NCBI RefSeq assembly: GCF_016802725.1
Contig: NC_052670.1
Coordinates: 9,692,141 to 9,756,140 of the forward strand
Length of the DNA stretch: 64,000 nucleotides
Source: Solenopsis invicta
Taxonomy: Eukaryota; Arthropoda; Insecta; Hymenoptera; Formicidae
Direction: 5' to 3'
The notes beneath the pieces were generated by a model. It made no database searches and was not told the origin of the DNA. It was given only the letters and a program-made list of their open reading frames with translations. The position numbers were made by a program, and so were the translations under genes. This document shows positions 35,959 through 47,808 of this stretch, piece by piece. Position 1 is the stretch's first letter; each line of letters starts with the position of its first letter.

Positions 35959-38900
35959 ATGTTTATATTAATCGAGCAATCTTTGGAGAATGATACTGAG
36001 TGTCAAAAGCGAGGACCATACAAAGAATTTTTAAAGGAAGCAAAATCTGAAAAAATTCTTGACAGCTCATTCTCGAAAAAAAAACGCCAAGAACAGGCTT
36101 CCAACAACACTGTTGAAAATAATAAGGTTTCCATTTATACATATCACGTTTTTTATTTTTTTATTAAAGTATATGATACTTTTACTAACAGTATATATAA
36201 TACATGTATAGGGTAAACTGAAGTATTGGCCATACGGAAAAGATGGTCATAATCTGTAATTTTTCTAATATTGCTAGATAATATTTTTATAGACATTAAA
36301 TTTAATTTTGTATTCTTACAGAATCAACCAAACAGTTTTGATTTAAACAAAAATAATGAAAATAAACTGCCTGAACCTGATGTTAATATGCTGAATGCTG
36401 AATGCTACCATAATCCCATCAGATGTAGGTGAAGACCACAATAGAATCAGTGATGATGATTCCATCCGCAATGCACAAATAAGTAGTGATAGTACAGACG
36501 ATCTTACTTCACATGAAAGTTATCAAATGGATGATGAAGTAGATATTGAAACAGATTCTACTTCATCTAATGTTCACCCATTTGAAAATTTAAGAGTGGA
36601 CGACGAAAATAATTGTTTTCAAAATATTCCCAATTATAATGATGATGGCGACGATAATGAAAATAATTGTCCAAATAATGCATTGGAACAAGTATAATTT
36701 TAAATATAACATTTTTTGTTTGTGAAATTAACAACCGATTTTATTATAATAGCTGCACAATTTACGAAAAAAGGACTGTTTGTTTTTAATTTCAAACTGC
36801 TGTTATTTTTGTAAAATTGATTATTATGAAGATGAAAATTGTGCAGATAAAAATTGTAAAAAGCATTCGAAAGCTTAGTTTCAACTTTCATTTCATTTAT
36901 TTTTTCTATTTTTCTTTGCATAGTCATACAATCTTTATGTGCAAATAAGTTCTTTTGGAAAAATTTGGTTTGAATATTTCAGACTTGTGCAAAAAACTTA
37001 AAAGAAAAAAAGTCACCTTGCTGTTTTGTATTAGATACAATTCGTAAAATTTTGTCAGAGCAGTTCTTTTCGTGCACTTTTTAATTTCTTTGTACAGATG
37101 TATTTACAATTATTGTAAATATGTTCATATTATTTAATGAAAATGTGGACCTTTTCAGTATAACTGAATGGCGTATCTTTGAAAAAAATTTAATTCTCCT
37201 ATACAGAATTCAATGAAGCTTTAGTATTGATAGGTTTTCTGAGTCGCTAAATCCGAATCTGAAATCAGATTTAGAAATTTTAGGAAGGATTAATTGCATA
37301 TAAAAATACTAGAATTGGTAAAAAATGCTCTTCAAAATGTTTATATTTTCCTAAAATGTTTGAAAATTATACGAAAAAGATATTAAAAAAAGTCCTCTAA
37401 AAAATATTAAAGGCTGCAACTGTAAGATTTCTAATGATTTTGCACTATTTATTTAGATAATCGAACAAGAACGGGAGTTGTTTAAAATGAGAAACATTAA
37501 TATTTCTACAATCACGTTTGCTGTAACAAGAATGCTTTGAAGGAAATAAAAATTGAAAACACTTTTTTGTTAAATTATACTATTATGTGTTTAAAAGGCA
37601 AATATTATTACTAAAATAAAGATTACTTGTTTTTCAGTTGCGAGAAGTGATATACGATGATTGCGACCTTACAAAAGAAGAAAGTGAAATCCTTATACTG
37701 AGTGCGGCTCTTCGTCATCATCTCACTGATGTGGATTTGCAAGATTTCATAAAATTAATTGACTGTCATTTACCACGCAAGTGTCATGTGGCTAAGTATT
37801 TATTTTTAAAATTATTTCCGAAAAGTACTTTTTCTACATATTATTATTGTTCACGTTGCATTACTGTTCTAAATTTTGTTGACCGTGAAGTTATTGCCGA
37901 ATGCGATAATTGCTTTAGTGTTTATAATAAACTGAATTTACAAAAGGATAAGAAATATTTTTTACATCTTCCCTTAAAAAATCAATTAATTGCGTTGATT
38001 AATATTGAAATTTTTCTGCAATTTTGAAAGGAAAGTGAGACTGAAAATAATACAATAAACGGTTCTATCAAAAGTTGAAATTAAAAAATGTAAATGGAAT
38101 TAATGATATAACCATACAATGGAATACCAATGGAGTTCAATTGTTTAATTCTTTTTCGCGATCTATTTGGCCTATTTTAGTCACAATCAACGAATTGCCA
38201 TATCGTCTACGGCAGTCTACGCAAACATCACATAATAATAACCGGATTATGGTTCGATTCTGTTAAATCCGATATGAATATTTTTCTCAAACCTTTCATT
38301 GAAGAATTCATCGACTTACATAATTACGGTTTTCAAAGTACCACCTTTCTCCATAATAAATTAATTCAAATAAACGTTCACGCTCTTGTGGCTCTAGTTG
38401 ATACAATTGCAAGATCAATGATTCAATGCATGAAGTAATTCAATGGTAAGTATGGATGCTTATATTGCTATCATAAAGGTAAACAGATTCGAATGGATGG
38501 TAGACGTGGACACAAAAATATTTATCCCGGTAATGTACGCATGCTGCGAAAACAAAGAGATTATGAAATGCAGACTAGAAAAGCATTACAAGAGTCCAAA
38601 CATGTAAAAGGCATCAAGTGTCCATCCATTGTGGTTCTTTTATCCATTTTTGATATAATTTCATCTTTTCCGCCAGATTATCTACACAGTATTGCAGAAG
38701 GCGGCATAAAACAATTTGTTATGGCACGGTTTGACTCAAATAATCATAATTATATTTGGTCTTTACATAAACACGAAACGCGTTTCGATAATAGATTAAA
38801 AAGTATTCAGCCTTTTTCCGAAATTACACGAACACCTCAATCGATCGTTCTTCGTAAATTGTGGAAAGCATCCGAATTTAAGAATTTTCTGCTATATTAT

Positions 38901-39830
38901 TCTTTAAGCTATTTGGACGAATTATTGCCAAAAAATATACATTGGTTGTTATTTGTTTATAGCGTACATATTTTTTTTAAGACAAAAATCTCTCATGACA
39001 AGTACATTTCCGCAACTTCTGCGATTCAAAAATTTGTGCTGGATATTGAAAAATTGTACGGCGAATATTTTATGAATTACAATATTCATTTATTATTGCA
39101 TATACCGGCAGCAGTTCGAAAATTTGGTGCACTATGGGCGTGGTCCACTTTTCCTTTCAAAAGTTTCAATCATGTTTTACAAACTTCTTTTAACCGTACT
39201 CAATATGTATCTGAACAAATTTGTAACTTCTATTTCCGTCTTAATTATATTAAACGAAGTACCGTTTTTAATCGCCAGAACTGTAGCACTAAAGGAAAGG
39301 TTGTATTAGAAAATTATCAATGAATGTAAGGTCCAAAAATGTATTGAATATGAAGACACCTTAAGAGTATTTGGTTCCTCGCGTGAAACGCAATTAAATT
39401 TGACAGAAAAACTAAGTATAGTATTGTTAGTGGGGCAACGCATTAAATTAAAGATACTGTAAGAACTTTTGAACGATTTATTTATAAAAATGTTCTATAT
39501 CATGGGGCCAATTATTCCAGACTAATAAGAAGAACAAAGTACAATAATAACAAAACAAAAATCCATTTTAGATATATTATATTTCTGTATTATTGAAACA
39601 ATTACAGGCGAAAAACAAAATGTGTTACTTTGTAATAAAATGCGAGTTCTTCGCGAAGTGTTATGCAAAAACGGTAACATTTTATCGCAACATTTTTCTT
39701 ATAACGTTGAAGAATCAGACAGTATTAAATGTTGCCGACTTGATGATATTGAAAATAAATGTATTCGGATTAAATTTGAAAATGTAATAAATTATGTATT
39801 GTATCTTTGGTAAATAATATCGAAACCGAT
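35959..39830 (+). mobile_element. Decayed CACTA/EnSpm-like (Tnp2-type) transposase
   Basis: Successive segments match insect Tnp2-like transposases in order. An acidic Asp/Asn-rich N-terminal part is at 36395-36697. After a TTTTTCAG acceptor at 37638 comes LTDVDLQDFIKLIDCHLP and a zinc-binding-like segment (YYYCSRCITVLNF, then CDNC). 38075 onward has NDITIQWNTNGVQLF and IWPILVTINELPYRLR. A frameshift leads to GLWFDSVKSDMNIFLKPFI and KYGCLYCYHKG. 38493-39323 is a 276-codon frame with FPPDYLHSIAEGG, then a C-terminal part (LYGEYFMNYNIHLLLHIPAA, FGALWAWSTFPF). A divergent tail runs to ~39810. Several frameshifts and stops (for example near 38028, 38265, 38437) make it non-functional. Terminal CACTA repeats were not located. 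Confidence 0.75.
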
Positions 39831-40077
39831 TAAATAAATGTTTAAATTACTTGTACTTTATTATCAATAACCACATGGATCACAACTCCTAGCCCGTGCA
39901 TCTTTTTCGTAAGGGATGTACACTGGCAGATCCAGTTGATTGAAACTGCAATTAAAGAATACACTTTTAGCTCTGTAATTTTATATCAATTTAATTTCAG
40001 TTTATACACGTATATGAGAAAGTATTAAAAAAATTTATTTTTTCATATATTTACCAAGTATCTGCAGATGGAAACCG

Positions 40078-40345
40078 TCGATTTATCAACATCAGAATGC
40101 GGCAGTTACCTTGGAAAATAAATTTGGAAAAGGCCGTGCCGTCTTTATTGCCTGCGACATGTCAAAGGCCGATGACTTAAAGAAGACATTTGAGAAGATT
40201 GTCGATGTATTTGAAGGGCTCGACATTCTTATTAACAAAGCCGGTATTTTCAATGATGTGCTCTGGGAAGAAACAATCAAGATTAATTTCAAAGCGGTAA
40301 TCCGCAGATCTATGTTGGCGTTCGACCATATGGAAAAACACAAAG
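40078..40345 (+). pseudogene. 15-PGDH-like pseudogene fragment
   Basis: Close copy of the middle of the intact 15-PGDH gene at 41244-42050, in inverted orientation. It begins at GTCGATTTATCAACATC and continues through FIACDMSKADDLKKTFEKI and LDILINKAGI to HMEKHKG. An 8-bp deletion relative to the intact gene near 40096 shifts the frame. The NNAG motif has become NKAG, and the nucleotide-binding N-terminus and catalytic Ser/Tyr/Lys C-terminus are missing. It ends abruptly at the junction with a HUWE1 fragment. Confidence 0.85.
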
Positions 40346-40675
40346 GTCTGTTGATCTATTTTCTCTGTGAATTTGGAACTTTTGTACACCGTTCATGCCT
40401 TCCAACGCGGCGAAACCTTGTAACGACACTTTGGACGTACCAGTGATAAATTGTATAAAGGACTTTGGACAATCCATAATACAAAATATCAAAATGTACC
40501 TGTAAAGACGTAGCAGTGTATTTATGATGCTCAATATTTGCTTTAAGATCCTTGATATCTACATTAGGTAAGCCATTGATCAATAGTTCAAGTTCTTGTT
40601 TATTAAATATGGAAATTAGTCGTTTAAGTAAATATTATAAAAGCTTTCCAAGAATGCATTTAATCTATAGCTAGG
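40346..40675 (-). pseudogene. HUWE1 (HECT E3 ubiquitin ligase) C-terminal pseudogene fragment
   Basis: The minus strand encodes, across shifted frames, pieces of the HUWE1 HECT domain. These are YRLNAFLESFYNI, then KRLISIFNKQELELLINGLP, NVDIKDLKANIEHHKY, and FIQFITGTSKVSLQGFAALE with GMNGVQKFQIHREN. Frame changes near 40637 and 40480-40495 and loss of the WFWRAL segment show it is dead. It ends at RSTD, fused back-to-back to the 15-PGDH fragment. No introns interrupt it, so a processed or rearranged fragment is likely. Confidence 0.8.
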
Positions 40676-41243
40676 AAGATTTAAAATATAAAAATAATGT
40701 AGAACGTGAAAACGTAATTAAACAAATAGTTAAAGCAAATAATATCTTTCTACTCAATTTTGAAAAATTTACTTATTGCTTACGAATTGCTCCAGTCATT
40801 TTCATTTGACCTAATATATTCGAGTTTGGTCTCTTCTGTAACAATAATTCCTAACAGCACACTTTATCCAGGGGACGACCTACGGAGATCTGCTCTGTTA
40901 CGGAGGGACTATATTACGTCTATTTGGTATTAAATCTTTCACATTGTTGACGCCAAATTCATTCACCTAGAAACAACGCATATATATATTTAGCAAACAA
41001 AAAAATATATATAAAGCCAATAATTACATTAAAATAATTGTTCTTTACCTCTATGGGGAATGTAATATTTTCAATGCAGTTGCACAAGCAATGGGTGCAA
41101 TCGTAAGTGAGATAAATACACATTTGTTACCAGTTCGGTGGTGTGACAAATATTTTATCCTGTATGCAACAGAACCTTGCTTCTCTTCCTTCAAAGTCAT
41201 TTTCATGCGCAAGGTAGCTCTTCCTTCTTTTAACGAACCGTCT

Positions 41244-42050
41244 TTATATAGGTCGAGATCGCTTGGAATAATGAGGAAAGTCTACGGCGTATGGCGGCTG
41301 ACGATTTTCGCTGACCCAAACCGCTCCGGATTCACCCTTCTGAATAAGTTCTAGCATTGCAAGTGCTACATGTTCGGGTGTTTGCATCGTGAACACTCCT
41401 TTTGTTATAGAAGTGTAGAAACTATTGCCTATCGTAGATTTAATAGAATCGGACATTTTAGCTTTTACATTTATGCCGACTACTTTTGTTATTGTACCCC
41501 CCGGGCACATAACAACGACTCTTACTCCAGATTTATTGTATGTTTTTGCCAAAGATTGGCTGAAGCTCAAAACAGCATGCTTTGTAGCGGAATATATTGG
41601 AAAAAGAGATTTTGGGTCTAATCCGGCTACGGATGACATGTTCACAATTACCCCGCCCTTGCCGCCTTTGTGTTTTCCCATATAGTCAAACGCCAACATA
41701 GATCCATAGACTACCGCATTGAAATTAATTTCAATTGTTTCTTTCCAAAGCACATCATTGACTATACCGGCGTTGTTAATCAAAATGTCGAGCCCTTCAA
41801 ATAAATCGACAATCTTCTCAAATGTCTTTTTTAAGTCATCGTTCTTTGACACGTCACAGGCAATAAAGACGGCACGATCTTTTCCAAATTTATTTTCCAA
41901 GGTAGCCGCCGCATTCTGACCTTCCGATGTTGATAAATCGACTATGGCAACCTTTTTTGCACCATTGCGAAGCAATATTTTGGCACACTTGTAGCCTATT
42001 CCAGTAGCCGCTCCAGTGATCATTGCAGTTTTATTCTGTACGTTGTACAT
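41244..42050 (-). CDS. 15-hydroxyprostaglandin dehydrogenase [NAD+]-like short-chain dehydrogenase, intronless
   Basis: A classical SDR of 268 residues (human HPGD 266). The NAD-binding loop is TGAATGIGYKCAK (~12-24), the cofactor-selecting Asp is in IVDLS, and NNAG (~91-94) and the catalytic Ser in VNMSSVAG (~138) follow. The catalytic pair YSATK (Tyr/Lys, ~151-155) precedes a CPGGT loop. The family oxidises 15-hydroxyl groups of eicosanoids and related alcohols with NAD+ in the cytosol; the insect substrate is unknown. The frame is intact and intronless. A broken inverted copy lies 0.9 kb downstream in transcription (40078-40345), so the locus has been duplicated. The lack of introns suggests a retrogene or an expanded single-exon paralogue. 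Confidence 0.95.
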   Translation of the reverse strand: MYNVQNKTAMITGAATGIGYKCAKILLRNGAKKVAIVDLSTSEGQNAAATLENKFGKDRAVFIACDVSKNDDLKKTFEKIVDLFEGLDILINNAGIVNDVLWKETIEINFNAVVYGSMLAFDYMGKHKGGKGGVIVNMSSVAGLDPKSLFPIYSATKHAVLSFSQSLAKTYNKSGVRVVVMCPGGTITKVVGINVKAKMSDSIKSTIGNSFYTSITKGVFTMQTPEHVALAMLELIQKGESGAVWVSENRQPPYAVDFPHYSKRSRPI

Positions 42051-42239
42051 TGTGATTCAATGATTTCTTCTTGTAAAATGCTTGTAAGATATGATTCTAT
42101 AACATACAGAATCCCAATATTATGAGTATATTATATGAAAAATATATTGTAAACAATTTTTCAGAGAAACAAAAGTGTTTGACTCATTTGGTTGAAATAC
42201 AATACAACACCATGGATTTTGAAAAATCATTGAAGTAAA

Positions 42240-42350
42240 TCACGACAGTTCAAACAAGAATATATTGCAAAGTTACATGATAATGTAAATAAATTATTTG
42301 ACGAATGGCCTGTTTTAAAACAATCTCTTGGATATACTTTGGTAATTATC
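42240..42350 (+). other. Possible transposon ORF scrap
   Basis: One frame reads QFKQEYIAKLHDNVNKLFDE then WPVLKQSLGYTL, a pattern seen in uncharacterised transposon-associated proteins of ants. Too short to assign. Confidence 0.25.
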
Positions 42351-42551
42351 TTTAAATAAGAATTTTTCATGTAAATGCATTTACATAATATTTTATTAAA
42401 GTTTATAAGCTCTGTTTATTTTACAAAAGTTGTTATTACTAAATAATGCTTTTTAATTAATATTCTTGTGTTCTTAAAAGTATTATAATAAATTATAATT
42501 TAAATTCTATTTATAATTTATTTACAATTTACTATTTTGAAATCTATGTAC

Positions 42552-42695
42552 AATTCTATGAGTCATCCTAGAATACAATTTACAGTGGAAATAGGGGATG
42601 GTAAGATAAACTTTTTGGACGTTATAATTATTAAGAACGATAATTTTTTAACTTTTAATTGTTATCGTAAATGGTCAAAAAATTTAAAAAACTAG
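42552..42695 (+). mobile_element. Penelope-like (GIY-YIG-associated type) reverse transcriptase fragment
   Basis: The frame encodes SHPRIQFTVEIGDGKINFLD followed by VIIIKNDNFLTFNCYRK and then a stop. The HPxIxFTxExxxxxxxFLDV...YRK pattern is typical of the thumb-proximal region of Penelope-like RTs found widely in insects. Only ~45 codons remain. Confidence 0.6.
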
Positions 42696-42910
42696 GATTA
42701 AGGCCGCCAATAGACATTAGAGAAGTGTTAAAAAGACTGAAAATGGAAGAAATTGAAATTATTACAGACTTTATTTTTAGCCGTAAAATAGACATTTAAA
42801 GTAAAAAAAGAAAAAAAAACACACTGTCAGTATTTGGTATAAGTTCCTATGTTAGAATATTCAAGCGTAATCTAAAACAAACATATGTAATAATTGTTGA
42901 AAGCCAAATC

Positions 42911-43251
42911 AGAGAAGAACCTGAGAGGTGCCATGCCGGCCTTTTTCTTATAACGCTAAAATTCCCGACGCACTAACGACGCACATTCATTTAGGTCGGA
43001 ATATGAACTAAAATTACATTTATTTTGCAACACAAAATGGTTCAAGTCTGTGCTAAAATCACGTAATGGGGGTACCCCCAATATAAAATTTTTTTTGCGA
43101 CAGTTTCGCAAAATGAATGTAATTTTAGTTCATATTCCGGCCAGAATGGATGTGCGTCGTTAGTGCGCCGGGAATTTTAGCGTTATAAGAAAAAAGCCAA
43201 AAAAAGCCGCATGGCGCATGGCCGCTCTTAGATTCCTCTCTGACGCTGGCA
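42911..43251. mobile_element. MITE, ~340 bp (AGAAGAACCTGAGAGGTGCC ends)
   Basis: Left terminus AGAGAAGAACCTGAGAGGTG; right terminus GGCCGCTCTTAGATTCCTCTCT-like, shortened here. Inner arms pair through TTATAACGCTAAAATTCCCG and CGGGAATTTTAGCGTTATAA, CGACGCACATTC, and GAACTAAAATTACATT / AATGTAATTTTAGTTC. The termini resemble the MITE at 62346-62580 (CCAGAGAGAAACCTGAGAGA). Confidence 0.75.
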
Positions 43252-43703
43252 GGTTCCTTTCTGGCATTTCTAATGCATCATCAATGTATCATGGTGCATG
43301 CAGTCCATTCATGTCCACTTGACGCCACAAATGCTTTGAAATAAATTTGGCAAATGCATTAAAACATTTGTAGTATCAAGTAAACCGCAGTCTATTAATA
43401 ATATTTTACAATGCAATGTGCATCATCTAATCACGGCTTATGTCATCACCATATGGTTACCACAAATAAATAAAAAGAGGTGAGTTCTACAATAATCTGT
43501 TTTAAATTTATCTTTTTTATTTTCCACAGTTTAAATTTATATCTTTTTGGCGTTTACAATGATACAGAGCAAAAGCTATTAACACTCAAATGGACAAGAA
43601 GGAAATGAGTTCGTTTTTCAAATTGCAAGTCACTGGCGAACGCGAAGGTAGCCCGTATCATATCAATCGTCAAGTCACAGGATACGCAGATAATGAGAGA
43701 TCA

Positions 43704-43860
43704 AGGTCCGAATTCATAGACGTTTCTCAAATCTTAGATCTCAAATCTTAAATCTGTCTTTGTCTTGCATTACCATACGCGAAACAAAGACAAATTTGAG
43801 ATCTGAGATTTGAGATCTGAGATCTAAGACTTGAGAAACGTCTATGAATTTGAACTCAAA
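43704..43860. mobile_element. Hairpin MITE, ~157 bp (CATAGACGTTTCTCAAATCT)
   Basis: The left arm GAATTCATAGACGTTTCTCA and right arm TGAGAAACGTCTATGAATTT are complementary. TAGATCTCAAATC repeats are internal. The loop is near CATTACCATACGCG. Confidence 0.75.
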
Positions 43861-44029
43861 ATCATGTGCATTTGTTAGATAAGTTGTTGTATTTGCATTG
43901 ATACAATGTCATTAAAAGCAAGTTTATTTTATATGATTAATAGATATACTAATTGGATTTTATGATACAGGTTATAATAAAACATTTTCAACTGTATGTA
44001 ATACAGCGATAGTCATGGTCAGGGGTCTC

Positions 44030-45195
44030 TAAAAAAGATATAAATAAATTATTATCTAAATTAAATCAAGACACATCCATTCCAATAATTTTCAATGAAT
44101 AAAAGTGAAATATGCAGCTCAAATTTTAAGTTTTTCTGTTATAGCTTCTACTATTAATACCATAATCTCACATTTGCCAACATCTGCTAAAGATACATCA
44201 GAATTTGTTAAAAAAATTAGATACTGCATTTGATATTTTTTTATTCATTATCCATTAAAGGAAAGAAACTGAGCAGAAACGCATTTATAGAAAAATTTAT
44301 AGAAAAACGCTTCAGAAAAATAATTGGAATTTTTAAAATCATTACAAACATTTTTAGCAGTCTTACAATTCTTACAAAAGATGACAAAGATATTACAAGA
44401 AAAGTTAATGTATTTAAATGCTGGAATCAAAACATAAATAGCTTAAATCAAATGTGGGAATATTTTAAGAAAATTAATACAAGCCTTCAATTTTTATTAA
44501 TGAGGCGTTATCAAGATATAGTCAAACATTTGGAAGTATTAGAAAGTTATCAGGTAATGCATTTAATCCAACTCCAGTTTGCAATTTTATTAATCTTTTA
44601 GAAAATTATTTACTTCCAATCATGTTCAATTTAGATAGAAAATTGTACCTTAGTTGTTGAGGAATCGGAAACAGATTTGATGACTAGAATGAAAGAGCTT
44701 ATATATGAAGTGTTTATGCAAAATACATCATTGCAAAAAGCAATACCTGTTCACATTGATGACCATCGATTGATGATTATCTCGATGATTATCGACAAAA
44801 GAACATAGTTGAGGAAAATGCATTTTATTATATTTGCGATTATCTTATGTCAAAAAGTTTTTGAAGCAACATTCCTGTGATACATGTGAAAATTTTGTCA
44901 CAGACATTGATAATTTTAATAATAACAGATATTATACATTATTTAGAGCAACAAAACCTACTGAAGAAAATATGTATGGCGGATTATGTGTTCCAAACCA
45001 ATTGTTTGAAATTTACATAGAAAATTTAGATAATATTTTTTTTCAATCATTTACGTACGCATATTTTAAATGAATCCGTTCTTGTTATTATGATTACTTT
45101 GTTAGAAAATAAAGATCTTATCTCTCCCAAAACTATTTTAATTCAAGAAATTGATGGCAGTCTTTTGTTTTATTTCAAGTCTTACGAAGAACTTT
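44030..45195 (+). mobile_element. P-element/THAP9-like transposase relic
   Basis: Fragments in order match the C-terminal half of P-superfamily transposases: VKYAAQILSFSVIASTINT, LPTSAKDTSEFVKKLDTAFD, then QMWEYFKKINTSLQFLLMRR. FGSIRKLSGNAFNPTPVCNF follows, the signature stretch containing the GN(x)NPTP motif, and then HSCDTCENF, NNNRYYTLFRATKP and NMYGGLCVPNQLFEIY. At least four frame changes or stops and the absence of the N-terminal THAP zinc finger show it is dead. Confidence 0.75.
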
Positions 45196-45199
45196 AAAT

Positions 45200-46470
45200 T
45201 TATCTATTATATCTTTTATTTTTATTTTCAGTTGTAAAAATTAATTCTTATTTTTAATAAAATTTTGATAAAATTTGATGTTTGACAGTTTAAAATATAT
45301 GAAAATAAGTCAGAAATAAGCCCAAAAATAAAAATTAAGAAATAATGATTAATGTTTATGTCAAAACAAGAAACGTATGTAATGATATTAAAATAATTAG
45401 TTTCTTCAACTTAACTTCTGAATACCTATATATTTTTATGAAACTAGATTAATATATATCATTTTTGTTGTAAAATTGGCTTTTTTTTAGAAAGAATTGA
45501 AATTTCGTACATAAGTGTTAGATTTACATAAATGTTAGATTTTTTCTTTATGGGAAGGGATAACTTGACATTTTTTTTGTCAAGTATTATTGAAAATAAT
45601 TTTAAAAGTAGATTATAAAAGCTATGGGTTTTTAATATAAAAAAATCAGTTGGTGGAGATCTGTATCTTGAATGATTTTCTAGAAAATTACAATTAAAAT
45701 CATAAGAATCGCAATTCTTAAAATTTTGACTAAATTTATAGTTAAAAATTTTTTTTAATATCTACATTTAAAGTTGATTAATATACTAAGTCTTTCAAGC
45801 TTTACAGAGTAATTTTAATTATTAAAATTAATAATGTCTTTAATTAATAAAATATTAATAAAAATTATTATTATGTTCACTACTGATTATATTATATAAA
45901 TATTACATAAAGAACTAAATAATATATTACTTACTTCAATATTTTAAATTATCAAATATTAGGAATCTATCCTATAATAAGCGACTTTATCTTATAAATT
46001 ATTCAAAATATAACATTATGCTCAAAGGTTCCGAAAAATTTTATATCAATTCCTCTTTTAATTGTAGTAAATTATTTTTTTACATAAAAACCTTTTCCCT
46101 CGCCAGTACTTATTTGACATAATTTTAAATGTAATCAATTATCACAATAAATTCACAATACATACCTTGTCGTTTTTCAAAAATCACTCGTTTCGTTTGT
46201 CGACACTCGATTGTATGACACGTTCAATGTTTGGTTAAACTTTGTTGAAAATTGTTGAACTGCAGATATAATCGATGATTTGCCGCGTAACTCGTTTCGA
46301 CCAATACTGCATGAATGCCAACACCTGCACTTTTTATAGCCGGGCGTTCGTCGTTCGACGCATGTGTGCGTAAAGATTTCCTATTAAAAAAGTCCTATAG
46401 ATTCATTCGAGGAGTGGGATACAGCTCACGCATAAATTGAAAAGAGATAACATGTTTTGGATCCATAAGT
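45200..46470. other. AT-rich intergenic DNA
   Basis: No gene, RNA or clear repeat recognised. Composition becomes more mixed after 46180 (GTCGACACTCG, GCCGGGCGTTCGTCG) just before the foldback element. Confidence 0.5.
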
Positions 46471-46471
46471 T

Positions 46472-47808
46472 GACCTCCGTGAAGTTGGTCTTCCCCAAGT
46501 CAATTATCAGGATATTTTTTAACTACAAACAAAAATTCTTAAACTACAAACAACTACAAACGATTTTAGATTGAAATTTGTTGCCATTTGAGCTGTAACT
46601 ATTAAATAATTCCTTACTTTTTTAAAAAAAATCCATAATATATTTATTTTCCAACTGTAAACAAAAATTCTTGAACTACAAACGACTACGAACGAAAACT
46701 CTTAAACTACGAACAACTACAAACGATTTTTAGTGAGGATATGATGTAATTTTTTATTTAATTATAAATTAATGCCTAGCTGTTATTAAAATGTCAATTA
46801 TAAGCATATGTTTTAACTACAAACAAAAATTTTGGTACTACAAACAACTACAAACGATTTTATATAGAAGTGTGATGCCATTTGTGCTGTAGTTAAAAAA
46901 TAATTCCAATAAGAGTAGCTACAGCTCAAATGGCATCAAATTTCAATCTAAGATCGTTTGTAGTTGTTTGTAGTTTAAGAATTTTTGTTTGTCGTTAAAA
47001 AATATATTGATAATCGACTTTTGAACAACAGCTAAGTATTAATTCATAATCATAAAAAATTACATCATATCCTTGTTATAAATCGTTTGTAGTTGTTTGT
47101 AGTTTAAGAATTTTTGTTTATAGTTTAAAAACAAGTATGTTATAAATTTTAAAAAAATATTTATACTTTTGAACTATAAACAACTACAAACAATTTCAGA
47201 TTGAAATTTGATGTTATTACAGCTGTACCTATTAAATAATTCCTAATTTTTTTTTAATCGATAACATATTTATTTTCCAACTGTAAACAAAAATTCTTGA
47301 ACTACAAACGACTACGAACGAAAACTCTTAAACTACGAACAACTACAAACGATTTTTAGTGAGGATATGATGTAATTTTTTATATAATTATAAATTAATA
47401 TCTAGCTGTTATTAAAATGTCAATTATAAGCATATTTTTTAACTGCAAACAAAAATTTTGGTACTACAAACAACTACAAACGATTTCAGATTGAAATTTG
47501 ATGCCGTTTGAGCTGTAGTTATAAAATAATTCCTAACTGTTTTTTAAAAACCAATAACATACTTATTTTTAAACTATATTCAAAAATTTTTCAACTACAA
47601 ACAACTACAAACGATTTCAGAATAAAATCTGATGCCATTTGAGATGTAGCTGTTAAATAAGTCCTTACTGTTTTTTAAAAACCGATATCTTATTTATTTT
47701 TTAACTACAAACAAAATAATGTTCACTACAATCATCTACAGACAAAATCCTACAAGAAACACACTTTGAAATTCGATTTCGTAAAAGTCGGGTGCCAACT
47801 TCATGGAG
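46472..47808. mobile_element. Foldback element with CTACAAACAACTACAAACG satellite arms
   Basis: The left end GACCTCCGTGAAGTTGG and right end CCAACTTCATGGAGGT are inverted repeats. Between them ~120-135-bp units (ACAACTACAAACGATTT, GATGCCATTTGAGCTGTAG, ATTAAATAATTCC) run forward at 46500-46910, in reverse at 46910-47145, and forward at 47160-47760. The same unit and right terminus form the block at 18280-18797. No transposase. Confidence 0.75.

Noticed and set aside
41370..41919. Plus-strand frames of 66-86 codons
   Set aside because: Antisense shadows of the intact 15-PGDH gene.
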